A stretch of 64,000 nucleotides of DNA from Macrosoma leucophasiata. Taxonomy: Eukaryota; Arthropoda; Insecta; Lepidoptera; Hedylidae. The position numbers were made by a program, and so were the translations under genes. Below are positions 27,538-37,670 of this stretch, piece after piece (positions within the stretch are counted from its first letter, which is position 1; each line of letters opens with the position of its first letter). The notes below the pieces were generated by a model. It was not told where the DNA came from and did not search any database. It was given only the letters and a program-made list of their open reading frames with translations. The stretch is from NCBI GenBank assembly GCA_036365455.1, contig JAWQUS010000022.1, positions 9,176,001 to 9,240,000 of the forward strand. The letters run 5' to 3'.

Positions 27538-27813
27538 ACTGGTGGTAGAGATCCAGTGACGGAGCTCGCGGGCGTAGGCACCACCGTATTACCTAATATA
27601 CTTGCTGCTAAATCGTAGTGTTCAGGACTATCGTGTTCCGGTCAGGTGGTAATGTATGGCCTTGTAATTTCCGACACAGAGGCATAACATCTTAGGCCTC
27701 AAGAGTGGTAACGCATCGGCATTTTGACCTCGGTCTTGATCTGGGTGTCTATAGGCTGCAGTCATCACTTAACATCAATGTGAACTGCATGCTTGTTTGC
27801 CACTTCCATTACT
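27538..27813 (+). mobile_element. TGG-SINE A without poly(A)
   Basis: ACTGGTGGTAGAGATCCAGT to CCACTTCCATTACTATATG. The tail has been replaced. Confidence 0.9.
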
Positions 27814-27844
27814 ATATGTATATATCACAGACAATTAGATTATC

Positions 27845-27975
27845 TATTCAACACTTGTTACATTTGTATCACATTCCCATTTTTCCAATTTTTATTCGGG
27901 GTTTACCCCGATCGAGTCTTCCACAGACCCCAGGGGGTCCACCGGGACCACTTTGGGAATCACTGGCCTAGGTAG
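27845..27975. mobile_element. Second copy of the GACCCCGATCGAGTCT repeat
   Basis: ATCACATTCCCATTTTTCCA, CCCCGATCGAGTCTTCCACA, then CTTTGGGAATCACTGGCC, which resembles the hairpin arm at 27088. Confidence 0.5.
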
Positions 27976-28350
27976 TCAATCTTCTTTAAAATCTCCAAAA
28001 TTCCAATTAAAAAACAACACTAATATTGAAAAAGAATTCGACAAATGGACGTCATAACAATGATTGTTCCAACTTCATACACCTGTCGCGACATGCGCAT
28101 TGCTACGAGTACAAGTTATTCGAAAACCTTCTTTGTAACCATAGAAATAAGGGTGAAAGTTACACAAAAATTATGTATTCTTATACATATACGCTCGGAA
28201 ATGGCTCAATTTGTTACGTTCTAGATTTTATTGAAAATTTAAAAGAATAATGACCTTCATTCTTAGAAATATCGAAAAGATTTTCAATAAAAGTACACTA
28301 GTTATGTATCTTTACGCCAAGTTACAGGGTAGACAGAGAGGTTTGACATT
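27976..28350. other. No gene assigned; one 74-codon ORF
   Basis: An ORF at 28026-28250 (MKKNSTNGRHNNDCS start) has no motif I know and sits in AT-rich sequence. 28300-28345 has an inverted LINE-G-like end (ATCTTTACGCCAAG). Treated as non-coding. Confidence 0.4.
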
Positions 28351-28639
28351 TACTGATAGTACAGTTCCTGTGTGGGCTCGTAGGCGTGAGCACTACCGCA
28401 TTACCTAACTTACTTGCCGCTAAATGGTAGTGTTTAGCACTATCGTGTTCCGGTCAGGTGGTAATGTAGGGCCCTATAATTACCGGCTTAGAGGCATAAC
28501 AACTTAGGTCGCAGGGGCGGCAACGCATCTGCATTTTAACCTCTGGCCCTATAGTTTTTGTGTAGGTTGCATGTAGTCATCACATAACATCAATGTGAGC
28601 TGCATGATTATTTGCCACCTTCCTTGCATTAAAAAAAAT
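28351..28639 (+). mobile_element. TGG-SINE, intermediate type
   Basis: The head is shortened (TCCTGTGTGGGCTCGTAGGC). The middle mixes A (CTATAATTACCGGC) and B (CAACTTAGGTCGCAGGGGCG) features. A8 tail. Confidence 0.8.
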
Positions 28640-28645
28640 TATAAA

Positions 28646-28948
28646 ACGTTACTTCACCCCTGTAATTCCCAAGGAGGTAGGTAGGTAAATGCATGCATTC
28701 AACCATACATGCAAACACCCACGATTCGCCGGTTACGTTTAGGCCCAGTTCGCGAGCCTATTGACATCTCCGGGCACATTAACCAACTTCGAGGTACCTA
28801 CTGGGAAACTTCCAGAAAATGTAAAAATCCCAATAGAACCAGAGATAAACGATTTTATACCGTTATCTCTTATATGCCCGACCCGGGAATCGAACCCAGG
28901 ACCCCAGCGTAGTAGTAGTGGCCTGCTACCACTAGGTTACTGAGGCAC
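28646..28948 (-). mobile_element. tSINE-1, full length
   Basis: AACGTTACTTCACCCCTGTA (3' end) to GGTTACTGAGGCA (5' head). GAATCGAACCCAGGACCCC shows the intact B box. Confidence 0.85.
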
Positions 28949-29324
28949 TAAAAAAACTAATTTTGAAAAAGTGTGAAATACCTATTTACTTTTTGCTTTC
29001 CTTCTTTCAAACCAATATCTTTTACACTCTGGTTGATTCAAAGAGATAGTATATTTTTTATTGTTACGCATTCTATTCCATTTTCCAGCACATCACGAAA
29101 GATAATATCCAGCTCACGAATGAACTATGCAATAAATCTTCCGTCATGTCACAGCTCCTAACACTAATACTTTAATACTGCTTGACTGAAATAAATGAGT
29201 GTCGGAACGGAAAATACTTCTTCAGTTTACATTTTAACGTGGTCTTATGGAAGTTAGCGGGACGTGACAACCCTACCGCCCACTAGTGAAGGGGATTTTT
29301 TTTTAATTTACCCTTTTTCATACA
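28949..29324. other. No gene recognised
   Basis: AT-rich with one 62-codon ORF without motif. GGGACGTGACAACCCTACCG near 29260 resembles 56788. Confidence 0.35.
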
Positions 29325-29500
29325 TTAGAGGCTTCGCGCGGGTGCAATGTACCTACCCTCTCCTAATCGTCTTGCGATGATGTTATATAGCCTAAAGCCT
29401 TCCTCGTTAAATGGGCTATCTAGCACTGAAAGAATTATTCAAATCGGACCATTCGTTTCTGCTAAGTTCAAACAAACAAACGAACTCTTCAGCTTTATAA
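29325..29500 (-). mobile_element. Helitron fragment (GGCTTCGCGCGGGTGC type)
   Basis: GCTTCGCGCGGGTGCAATGT, CCTACCCTCTCCTAATCGTC and GCCTAAAGCCTTCCTCG are shared with 56177-56527. AACAAACAAACGAACTCTTC marks its 5' part. Confidence 0.65.
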
Positions 29501-29516
29501 GTCTTCGTGTAGGTGG

Positions 29517-29729
29517 ACACCTACATGAAGACCAAGGTCAAAATGCAGATGCGTTACCACTCCTGAGGCCTGTATTATGCCTCTGTGCCCGCAATTACAG
29601 GGCATTTATATGTATAATCTTTACTCTATACTATATTATTTATATGCATGGCACGATAGGCTGCAGTCATCACTTGACATCAATGTTAACTGCATGCTTA
29701 TTTATCACTTCCATTACATAAAAAAAAAA
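29517..29729. mobile_element. Two opposed TGG-SINE pieces
   Basis: 29517-29606 is a minus-strand middle piece (GAAGACCAAGGTCAAAATGC). 29655-29729 is a plus-strand 3' end with A9. About 50 bp of other sequence separates them. Confidence 0.75.
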
Positions 29730-30012
29730 CTGGATTGTGACCTAATGCATATGTATGTGTACAGTGTATACGGTACATATACCAAAACTACATTTTTTAC
29801 AACTTTTTTATTGTCTGTCTGTCTGTTTGTTCCGGTTAATCTCGAGAACGACTGGACCAATTTTGACGGAACTTTCACTGGCAGAAAGCTCATATAATAA
29901 GTAACTTAGGATTTTATTTATTAATTATAGCTGTGCCCACGACTTAGTCTGCGTAGATACTGAACAATAATTTCGTTAAATTCTACGCCGACGAAGTCGC
30001 AGGCGCAGCTAG
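29730..30012 (+). mobile_element. HEL 1 of a head-to-tail array, 5'-truncated
   Basis: TGGATTGTGACCTAATGCAT to GTCGCAGGCGCAGCTAG. The terminal palindrome is present. The next element starts at the following base. Confidence 0.8.
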
Positions 30013-30193
30013 TCTATAAGTACTAATATTATAAAGAGGAAACATTTGTGTTTTTGTATGTATGTTTGTAACATATCAGCCAAAAACTACAGGACAATAC
30101 AAAACATCTTTTACCATTAGAAACCCGCATTTTCCCTGAGTTATATAGGCTTTATTATCATTGCACCCAAGAGAAACCGGGACGGGCCGCTAG
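30013..30193 (+). mobile_element. HEL 2 of the array
   Basis: TCTATAAGTACTAATATTAT to ACCGGGACGGGCCGCTAG, a different Helitron subfamily from its neighbours. Confidence 0.8.
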
Positions 30194-30504
30194 TCTATAC
30201 AAATAAATAAAATTGGAGTGTCTGTTTGTAATATAAAAATAACCGCTTTTTACTTAATGCATATGTAACACGTAACATAGACCAAAACATTTTTTTTTAC
30301 AATTTTTGTCTGTCTGTCTGTTTGTTGGGGCTAATCTCGGGAACGGCTGGAAGGATTTCGACGGGACTTTCACTAGCAGATAGCTTATATAATAAGGAGT
30401 AACTTAGGTTACCTACTTTAATACTAGCTGCGCTTACGACTTCGTCCGTTTAGATACTGAACAATCATAAGTTCTCACGCGGACGAAGTCGCGGGCACAG
30501 CTAG
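30194..30504 (+). mobile_element. HEL 3 of the array
   Basis: TCTATACAAATAAATAAAAT to GAAGTCGCGGGCACAGCTAG, followed by T. Same subfamily as 19663. Confidence 0.85.
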
Positions 30505-30840
30505 TTATTAAAAAATTAATGAAACCCATTACTATTTTCCAAAATTCCAGCCCCAAAATAACGAAAGCTAGGGCGAATCGTTCAAAGTTAGCATAATATG
30601 ATACCAATACAAAGCACCGTAAAAAAATCAGTCTATATTTTTTCATTTTTTTTACATGTACATTGTTTGTGGGCACCATGACAGTAGAATATGTGGAATA
30701 TGCATGAGGAGTTCCCGCGCATAATTAGCTAGGCGGAAACGAAAACACGTTTTTTTTTAAACAAAACAGGACGCTGTGTTTGTCCGCATTCGTCCTAGAT
30801 AACACCGGAGCATGTAGATTTAAAAGGGCTTTTTAATCAT
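30505..30840. other. No gene recognised
   Basis: Contains an 81-codon minus-strand ORF that runs into Helitron sequence and is not credible. GGACGCTGTGTTTGTCC near 30769 is unassigned. Confidence 0.35.
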
Positions 30841-30844
30841 ATTA

Positions 30845-30928
30845 ATTTGTATATGTTGTATGTGTACAACGGCACCTACGACACAGGTTTATACCTAATG
30901 TGAGCCTGTGAGTGTAAGCGTATTTTTT
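30845..30928 (+). mobile_element. tSINE-2 3' end
   Basis: GTATATGTTGTATGTGTACA to GTGAGTGTAAGCGTATTTTT. 5'-truncated. Confidence 0.75.
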
Positions 30929-30934
30929 TATATC

Positions 30935-31028
30935 TAGACAAAAATTAGAGGTCAAAATGCAGATGCGTTGCCACCCCTGAGACCTAGTTATTCCGGGGCC
31001 ATACATTACCATCTAACCGGAACACGGC
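30935..31028 (-). mobile_element. TGG-SINE B middle piece
   Basis: GACAAAAATTAGAGGTCAAA to TCTAACCGGAACACGG. Abuts the opposite copy at 31029. Confidence 0.75.
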
Positions 31029-31199
31029 AACATTTTGTACGGCCCTGTATTTTCCGGCACAGAGGCATAACATCTTAGGCCTGCGGAGTGGTACCACATC
31101 TGCATTTTGATCTTGGTCTTTGTGTGATCTATAGGCTGCAGTTATCACTTAACATCAATGTGAACTGCGTGCTTGTGTGCCACTTCCATTACATAAAGA
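31029..31199 (+). mobile_element. TGG-SINE A, 5'-truncated
   Basis: TTGTACGGCCCTGTATTTTC to CCATTACATAAAG. Confidence 0.8.
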
Positions 31200-31512
31200 A
31201 AGCCTTTGGGAATAGATACGAACAGATGAACGGACTAGGCAAAAACATAGATTCCTTATACGAAACCCCAAAAATAGCATGAATTAACCTCTGTCTACCC
31301 CTTCTGGGAAAACAGGCGTGAAGTTAAGTTACTCTGTTCATGACTTAACATACTTAACTGTTGTGTCACGATGTTTTGCATAAGAATAACGATTTCTAAA
31401 AGACTCATACATTTTCTTGAATTACAAAGCGTTATCTTTTGTTCAATCGAGACTCGCACTAACGCAATGAGTGGAGTAATATGTACCTACTATTAGCAAT
31501 TATAGTGAATGA
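31200..31512. other. No gene; tSINE-1 tail scrap
   Basis: 31268-31328 (CCTCTGTCTACCCCTTCTGG, ACAGGCGTGAAGTTAAG) is the last part of a tSINE-1. The rest is unassigned. Confidence 0.45.
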
Positions 31513-31833
31513 CTAGCTGTGTCCGCGACTTCGTCCGCGTGAGAATTTAAGATTGTTCACCATCTACCCGGACGAAGTCGTTGGCGCAGCTAGTATAAAA
31601 GTAGCCTAAGTTACTCCTTATTACATCAGCTATCTGCCAGCGAAAGTCCCGTAGAAATCGGTAAAGCCGTTCCCGAGATTAGCCGGTACAAACATACAGA
31701 CAGACAGACGGACAAACAGACAAAAATTGTAAAAAATGTTGTTTTGGTATATGTACCGTGTGCATGTGCATTTACTAAAATGGGGTTATTTTATATTACA
31801 AACAGACACTCCAATTTTATTTATTTGTACAGA
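31513..31833 (-). mobile_element. HEL, full length
   Basis: In sense it starts TCTGTACAAATAAATAAAAT and ends GTCGCGGACACAGCTAG. A and T flank it. Terminal palindrome present. Confidence 0.8.
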
Positions 31834-31898
31834 TTGTGAATGAAACCTATGAATTTATGTTTCTATTTCTTTTTACTGTCGCTTTTTCGTTCCATCGA

Positions 31899-32170
31899 CT
31901 TTTTAATGTTATGAAAGTGACTAACAAGCATGCAGCTCACATAGATGTTAAGTGATGACTGCAGCCTATAGACAGATAAACCAGAGGTCGAAATGCAGAT
32001 GCGTTACCAGTCCTGAGGGCAAGGTGTTATGCCTCTGTACCGGCAATTTCAGGGCCGTACAATACCACCTGACCGGAACACGATAGTGCTGAAAACTACC
32101 ATTTAGCGGCAAGTATATTAGGTAATGCGGTGGTGCCTACGCCCGCGAGCTCCGTCACTGGTGCTCTACC
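31899..32170 (-). mobile_element. TGG-SINE A, full length
   Basis: TTTTTAATGTTATGAAAGTG to GTCACTGGTGCTCTACC. CAGATAAACCAGAGGTCG shows a small deletion. Confidence 0.85.
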
Positions 32171-32310
32171 AAATTACTATTATAAAGATATTTTTCACTA
32201 CAAAAACTTTTAAAAGCTCTTGCAGACGAAATTTCATAAAGAGAAGCAAGTCCACCATTTTCTACAATATAGTCACGTAGCAATTAAACCACTCCATAAG
32301 CCAAGCAAAG

Positions 32311-32534
32311 CACACCGCGAACACTCCGCCAAAATTCCATACAAACGCTTAATTTGGTTTCTATTACACAGACATCAATCAGGGACGTGTATTTACACGC
32401 GCACCTGTGTGCGTAGCACTTACAAAATACCAACCGTCGCCCATGAGAGGGGAAGGGGTTGAGTGATGCGAGCAAATCGGGCGGGACGTCGAAAGTCCAT
32501 TCTATAAGTACGTAGTATTATTACATTTTCTCTG
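32311..32534 (-). mobile_element. MITE-3
   Basis: CACACCGCGAACACTCCGCC to TACATTTTCTCTG. Flanks AGCAAAG and GCAAAAG are a near match only. Confidence 0.8.
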
Positions 32535-32540
32535 GCAAAA

Positions 32541-32745
32541 GGTCAAGAAAAAGGTTTTTGACCAATGTGTGTTGCCAGTGATGACATATGGGGCAGAAAC
32601 GTGGTCGCTCACTATGGGCCTCATAGGAAGGCTCAAGGTCACTCAAAGAGCAATGGAGTTTCTCTGCGAGATCGAATCAGAAATGAGGAGATCCGCATGA
32701 GAACCAAGGTTACCGACATAGCCGAAAAGCGAGACTCAAGTGGCA
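32541..32745 (+). pseudogene. LINE-R reverse transcriptase C-terminal segment
   Basis: Reads KVFDQCVLPVMTYGAETWSL, TMGLIGRLKVTQRAME, then after a frame change VSLRDRIRNEEIRMRTKVTD and IAEK. It lies just upstream, in the protein, of the WAGHIARRT piece found at 8197. CVLPVMTYGAETWSL is a widely conserved stretch of RTE-like enzymes. Confidence 0.8.
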
Positions 32746-32990
32746 GTCTAAGAGAAGCAAGTCCACCATTTTCCACAATATAGTCACGTAGCAATTAAAG
32801 CACTCCATAAGCCAAGCAAATGATGTTCATCAGTAAAACATAGAGACAATGCTTTGTCGACTATGCTTGGTAGGGCTGTCACTTTGTTTTAGTGAAATTT
32901 AAAACAAAAAAGCAGTATATATAAGAAGTTATACTTCTTTAGTGTAGTAACAATCCAATGTCTCAGAAATAAAACACAACGACAAAAAAA

Positions 32991-34033
32991 GTTTAGCAAC
33001 TAACTTCAGACTGTCGCTTTTACCTGTTTAGTAACTAACTTCATACTGTCGCTTTTATCTGTTTAGCGACTAACTTCAGACTGTCGCTTTTACCTGTTTG
33101 GTAACTAACTTCATACTGTCGCTTTTATCTGTTTAGCGACTAACTTCAGACTGTCGCTTTTACCTGTTTAGTAACTAACTTCATACTGTCGCTTTTATCT
33201 GTTTAGCGACTAACTTCAGACTGTCGCTTTTACCTGTTTAGTGACTAACTTCATACTGTCGCTTTTATCTGTTTAGCGACTAACTTCAGACTGTCGCTGT
33301 TACCTGTTTAGTAACTAACTTCAGACTGTCGCTTTTATCTGTTTAGCGACTAACTTCAGACTGTCGCTTTTACCTGTTTAGTAACTAACTTCAGACTGTC
33401 GCTTTTACCTATTTGGTAACTAACTTCATACTGTCGCTTTTATCTGTTTAGCGACTAACTTCAGACTGTCGCTTTTACCTGTTTAGTGACTAACTTCATA
33501 CTGTCGCTTTTATCTGTTTAGCGACTAACTTCAGACTGTCGCTTTTACCTGTTTAGTAACTAACTTCAGACTGTCGCTTTTACCTATTTGGTAACTAACT
33601 TCATACTGTCGCTTTTATCTGTTTAGCGACTAACTTCAGACTGTCGCTTTTACCTGTTTAGTGACTAACTTCATACTGTCGCTTTTATCTGTTTAGTAAC
33701 TAACTTCATACTGTCGCTTTTATCTGTTTAGCGACTAACTTCAGACTGTCGCTTTTACCTGTTTAGTGACTAACTTCATACTGTCGCTTTTATCTGTTTA
33801 GCGACTAACTTCAGACTGTCGCTTTTACCTGTTTAGTGACTAACTTCATACTGTCGCTTTTATCTGTTTAGCGACTAACTTCAGACTGTCGCTTTTACCT
33901 GTTTAGTACCTAACTTCATACTGTCGCTTTTACCTGTTTAGTAACTAACTTCATACTGTCGCTTATATCTGTTTAGCAACTAACTTCAGACTGTCGTTTT
34001 TATCGGTTTAGCAATTAACTTCAGACTGTCGTT
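32991..34033 (+). repeat. 35-bp minisatellite, about 30 units, with dimer structure
   Basis: Unit GTTTAGCGACTAACTTCAGA then CTGTCGCTTTTACCT. Type a (GCGAC, TTCAGA, TTACCT) and type b (GTAAC or GTGAC, TTCATA, TTATCT) alternate for most of the array, giving a 70-bp period. A five-unit block repeats at 175 bp (ATTTGGTAAC at 33411 and 33586). Flanks match the two-unit elements at 870 and 14940. Confidence 0.95.
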
Positions 34034-34162
34034 TTTTAGTCGGCACATCGTAAAAATTCACTTTTCTTTTTTTTTTCAAACCACGCAACCTGCAATAATT
34101 TCGGTTTAAATGTAAAAAAAAACTCTAAAAACGTATTACGTACCTACACGTATTCAAAACAC

Positions 34163-34202
34163 CACGTTTGTTGTTATGCCTTTTCTCATAACAACAAACG
34201 TG
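34163..34202. repeat. 16-bp-arm hairpin
   Basis: CACGTTTGTTGTTATG, loop CCTTTTCT, exact inverse. Confidence 0.9.
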
Positions 34203-34285
34203 TACTTAGTAAAATGCATGAGCGCTAATGCTTCCTACCTCATTTTCTCCCACGTAAAATCATATTCATTTATGTGTCTGTCTCT

Positions 34286-34586
34286 TTTTTTTTTTTTTTT
34301 TTTTTTTTAATGTAATGGAAGTGGTAAACAAGCATGCAGTTCACATTGATGTTAAGTGATGACTGCAGCCTATAGACACCCACACAAAGACCAAGGTCAA
34401 AATGCAGATGCGTTACCACTCCTGAGGCCTAAGGTCTTATGCCTCTGTGCCGGAAATTACAGGGCCGTACATTACCACCTGACCGGAACACGATAGTGTT
34501 GAACACTACCATTTAGCGGCAAGTATATTAGGTAATGCGGTGGTGCCTACGCCCGCGAGCTCCGTCACTGGAGCTCTACCACCAGT
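34286..34586 (-). mobile_element. TGG-SINE A, full length, clean
   Basis: T22 to TCTACCACCAGT with consensus-like sequence. TTTATGTGTCTGTCTCTTTT before and TCTTTTTACTGTCGCTTTTT after are continuous in the empty copies at 24540 and 31855. Confidence 0.95.
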
Positions 34587-34725
34587 AAAACCAGTCTTTT
34601 TACTGTCGCTTTTTCGTTTCGTCTACTTTCAATTATTAACCACTATTAACCAACACAATTAACTATTAACCACTATTATAAAGATTTTTTCATTTCAAAA
34701 ACTTTTCTCTGCAGACAAAATTGTA

Positions 34726-34967
34726 ATGTCCAAATGCGAATGTGGATGGTTGCAGAGGCCCAGGAAGACCAAGGCTGACCTACCATGACCAAATAGGTCG
34801 AGTTCTGTCTGATGGTGGGGTCAAAAGTCTTAGGAATCGGCGTGCATGTATGAAGAGAATGATGAAGGTAGACGAGGCACGAGAGGTTTGTCAGAACCGG
34901 GATGTCTGGCGCTCTACACTCTCTGCCTACCCCGTTAGGGACCTGGCGTGAAGATACATACATACAT
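34726..34967 (+). pseudogene. LINE-G C-terminus with 11-bp target duplication
   Basis: Open from GCRGPGRPRLTYHDQ to LSAYPVRDLA TGA, then AGATACATACATACAT. ACAAAATTGTA flanks it (34715-34725, 34968-34978). 5' truncation, duplication and an ATAC tail show that the 3' end is complete. Confidence 0.9.
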
Positions 34968-34979
34968 ACAAAATTGTAT

Positions 34980-35145
34980 GACGAGTAGCAAGTCCACCAT
35001 TTTCCACAATATAGTCACGTAGTAATTAAAGCACTCCATAAGCCAAGCAAATTGTGTTCATCAGTAAAACATAGAGACAATGCTTTGCGGGTAAGTATAG
35101 TCGACAAAACAGTCGACTATACTTGGTAGGGTTGTCACTTTGTTT
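34980..35145. repeat. Third copy of the AGCAAGTCCACCATTTT repeat
   Basis: Matches 32754-32880 including ATCAGTAAAACATAGAGACA and TTGGTAGGG. A hairpin AAGTATAGTCGAC/GTCGACTATACTT (35093-35124) is inserted. Confidence 0.75.
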
Positions 35146-35375
35146 TAAAAGGCTATTACCCGACACGGTATTCAGGGTCAGGTAGAAAGGGTGGGCGTGG
35201 CCTCGCGCCGGGTTGCCGCTTATTACACTATCCGGTCGACAGCACCCTTACTCAATCACAAATACACGGGCCGCTCCGGTCGCCCTAATTAGGGCCCTAA
35301 CTCCCTAAATGTTATAACAGTACCCTGACCCTTGCTATCGTACCCTGAATACCGTGCCGTGTAATAAGTCCTTTA
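35146..35375. mobile_element. MITE-2, complete
   Basis: TAAAAGGCTATTACCCGACA at the left, GTGCCGTGTAATAAGTCCTT at the right. The GC-rich interior has TAATTAGGGCCCTAACTCCC. Confidence 0.8.
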
Positions 35376-35383
35376 GTGAAAAG

Positions 35384-36285
35384 GGACGTTCCAAAATGTA
35401 TGGAGCTTGGGCCCGCGCCTTGTACATGTATATTGAGAGAAGCATAAAATACTTAATCATTTTCAGCTATTCAAATCTATTATGTTATTATACCTTCAAT
35501 TATTAAGTGTATTTCAAACACAATATTATTATTATTATTCATTTTATTCAGATAATCAAAAATCCATTTATTATTTGTTAGTAAGAGACTTAATAAACTA
35601 AGTGTTAGTGGACAATCTGTTGACATACAAATACAATCTGTAGACATTGTTGTCATACAAAAATTACATAAAATAAATATTTCCGACAAAAAACAACCAT
35701 TCTAATTATTTTCTGAGTATTTTTCCATTACGATGTAAAAGTGTAAAGCGCTCCAGAAGCCTAATTATATGAAATAAATGAATAAACTGAATAAACTATA
35801 CTTACTATAGGGAACACCGAAAGAAAAACACGTCGTCGTTGCGAAATATCGAGTCTGACTACTACCGTCAGCAAAATCTACCCGACATAAATTTATTTAT
35901 AAAAAAAGAGACACTACGTAGTACAGACAATAGGTACCGAATGTCGGTAGGTTATTTATGTTACTGTTAACTAAATACATTGTTACAAGTATCAATGGGC
36001 TATGTGTGTATAGGGAACACCGAGGAACACATAAGGAAAGCGCGAGTCACCTACACTTACATAACTAAGGCATTTTAAAGTTTATAAATAGATATATAAA
36101 TACATACATGTTATGTTTTACCGTAGAGATGTGACAACCCTAAAGTAACTAATTACTCACAGTATCTAATATGAATTTATCGCGAGCTCTGCATAGTTTA
36201 ATAACCAAGTTCCTTTCTTGAATACTTCATTAGATACTTGCTTTTGACCGCGGTATTGTTTGCTAGGGTTGCGTATTTAAAAAAT
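35384..36285. other. Repeat J piece then unassigned AT-rich DNA
   Basis: 35388-35520 (GGGACGTTCCAAAATGTATG, ATATTGAGAGAAGCATAAAA) is shared with 49125 and 61250. After that ATAGGGAACACCGA occurs twice (35808, 36010). No credible ORF. Confidence 0.45.
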
Positions 36286-36339
36286 AAAAGAGCGGCCAAG
36301 TGCGCGTCGGACTCCCACATTAGGGGTTCCGTTATAATA

Positions 36340-36470
36340 TTTTTATTATTCGCAAAAATACATGCGAGTGAATTTTTGAAATGAAAGAAACAGAAAAAAG
36401 AGAAAAAATTGTCTTGGGACAGGTATCGAACCTGCGACCTCCAGTCGAGTCGCTTTACCACTAGCTCACG
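36340..36470. mobile_element. tFB-type arm fragment
   Basis: TTATTCGCAAAAATACATGC, GGACAGGTATCGAACCTGCG, GTCGCTTTACCACTAGCTCA: outer arm, T-arm and part of the D-arm, antisense. Repeat K traces (GGCCAAGTGCGCGTCGGAC) lie just before. Confidence 0.6.
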
Positions 36471-36504
36471 TCACGTCACTCAGTTTACGTCCCTTCCATC
36501 ACTA

Positions 36505-36697
36505 CATATTATAAGTCCCCGTATTTTCTCTGTCTATATGTATGAATGCGCTAAACTCGGAAAGTTGTGAACAGATTTTGTTGCTATTTGATTTTTTTTT
36601 ATGTAATGGAAGTGGCTAACAAGCATGCAGTTCACATTGATATTAAGTCATGAAATATTTGAAAGAGGGTTTTCTGAGGAAGGTTTATATACCTATA
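36505..36697 (+). mobile_element. Helitron-like piece interrupted by a short SINE
   Basis: GTATTTTCTCTGTCTATATG, then GAAAGAGGGTTTTCTGAGGA, contiguous in the related copy at 54855-54950. Confidence 0.6.
36592..36652 (-). mobile_element. TGG-SINE, extreme 5' truncation (~60 bp)
   Basis: T9 then ATGTAATGGAAGTGGCTAAC to GATATTAAGTCATG. TATTTGA stands on both sides. Confidence 0.8.
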
Positions 36698-36710
36698 GTT
36701 TAAAAATAAA

Positions 36711-36892
36711 ATACGCTTACACTAACAACCCCACAATAGGTATAAAACTGTCGTGGGTGACGTTGTACACGTACAACACAAACAGCCACCCGAAACAAAT
36801 ATCTGTAGGCCATACAAGTATTTGCCCCGGTGCGGGAATCGAAGCCGCGACATCAAACGGTCGTCTCACACCGCTGGACTAACCGGGTCTTG
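36711..36892 (-). mobile_element. tSINE-2, full length, small deletions
   Basis: ATACGCTTACACTAACAACC to CCGCTGGACTAACCGGGTC. The B box is mutated (GGCTTCGATTCCCG in sense). Confidence 0.8.
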
Positions 36893-36958
36893 AAACAGTT
36901 TAACAATATCGTACTTATAGATATTTACCGAGATATTACGGTTTTTGTCAAAGAAATC

Positions 36959-37031
36959 GAGCGGCAAGTATATTAGGTAATACGGTGGTGCCTACGACCG
37001 CGAGCTCCGTCACTAGAGCTCTACCACCAGT
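36959..37031 (-). mobile_element. TGG-SINE 5' end only
   Basis: GCGGCAAGTATATTAGGTAA to GAGCTCTACCACCAGT. Confidence 0.85.
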
Positions 37032-37670
37032 AAATAATGATAATGGAAAGGACATGACGTGACCCCATTGCCGTGTAGTGGAGGAAAACTCTTCCATTAC
37101 TCTCGGGCACTTCCTCCATCGCGCGGTAGGGTCATCATGTCCCTACGCCTGGAAAACCCTATAAAAGTAAGGAAGTCTAATCTTTTCGTCACTATTCCAG
37201 ACTATTCTTTGAAACTAATTAATCTATTCCGATATCTTCTCATCACTTATAGTTAACAAAGACAAAAAAAAAATTGATCAAGTTAGTTTCGGAGAAAAGT
37301 ACCTGTCACAAACAGACTGACTTCACACACAAGTGTAAGTTAAACAATACCGTAATTATGGCGCGAAAATGTCGCTTCACTAAAAGCAATCCGTTTGGAG
37401 GATCGAAAGAGTTTTACAGCGCACGACACGATTTGTCGTGTGTCGCATTGAAGACAAAAATCACATGAAATCATCAAAAATCATCAAAAATGCAGCGAAA
37501 TCGCGCCTCAGAACGCGTCGCGTCTAAAAACATTGAATTTGTAAAACTAACCACATCGGGATATGTTTACTATTTAAAATGTATTGTTCTCGTGTAAGTG
37601 ATGTAATATCTCTTTAAAAATTAAAGATCTTTGAACCGAACGTGACACGTAGACGTTGCATATATTCAAC
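37032..37670. other. Possible single-copy DNA, no gene assigned
   Basis: No family member seen elsewhere in the window. Contains TATAAAAG at 37161 and two short plus-strand ORFs (37059-37256, 37274-37468) without motifs. GCACGACACGATTTGTCGTGTGTCGC near 37420 is an imperfect palindrome. Confidence 0.4.

Larger units (their letters stand above)
32238..32823. repeat. Direct repeat pair enclosing MITE-3 and LINE-R pieces
   Basis: AGCAAGTCCACCATTTTCTA..CATAAGCCAAGCAAA occurs at 32241-32310 and again at 32754-32820. A third copy lies at 34987-35050. The first ends exactly at the MITE-3. What lies between looks like inserted or duplicated material. Confidence 0.7.

Noticed and set aside
32991..34033. 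CRISPR-like array of regular 35-bp repeats
   Set aside because: Units follow one another without spacers. It is a minisatellite in a eukaryotic element.
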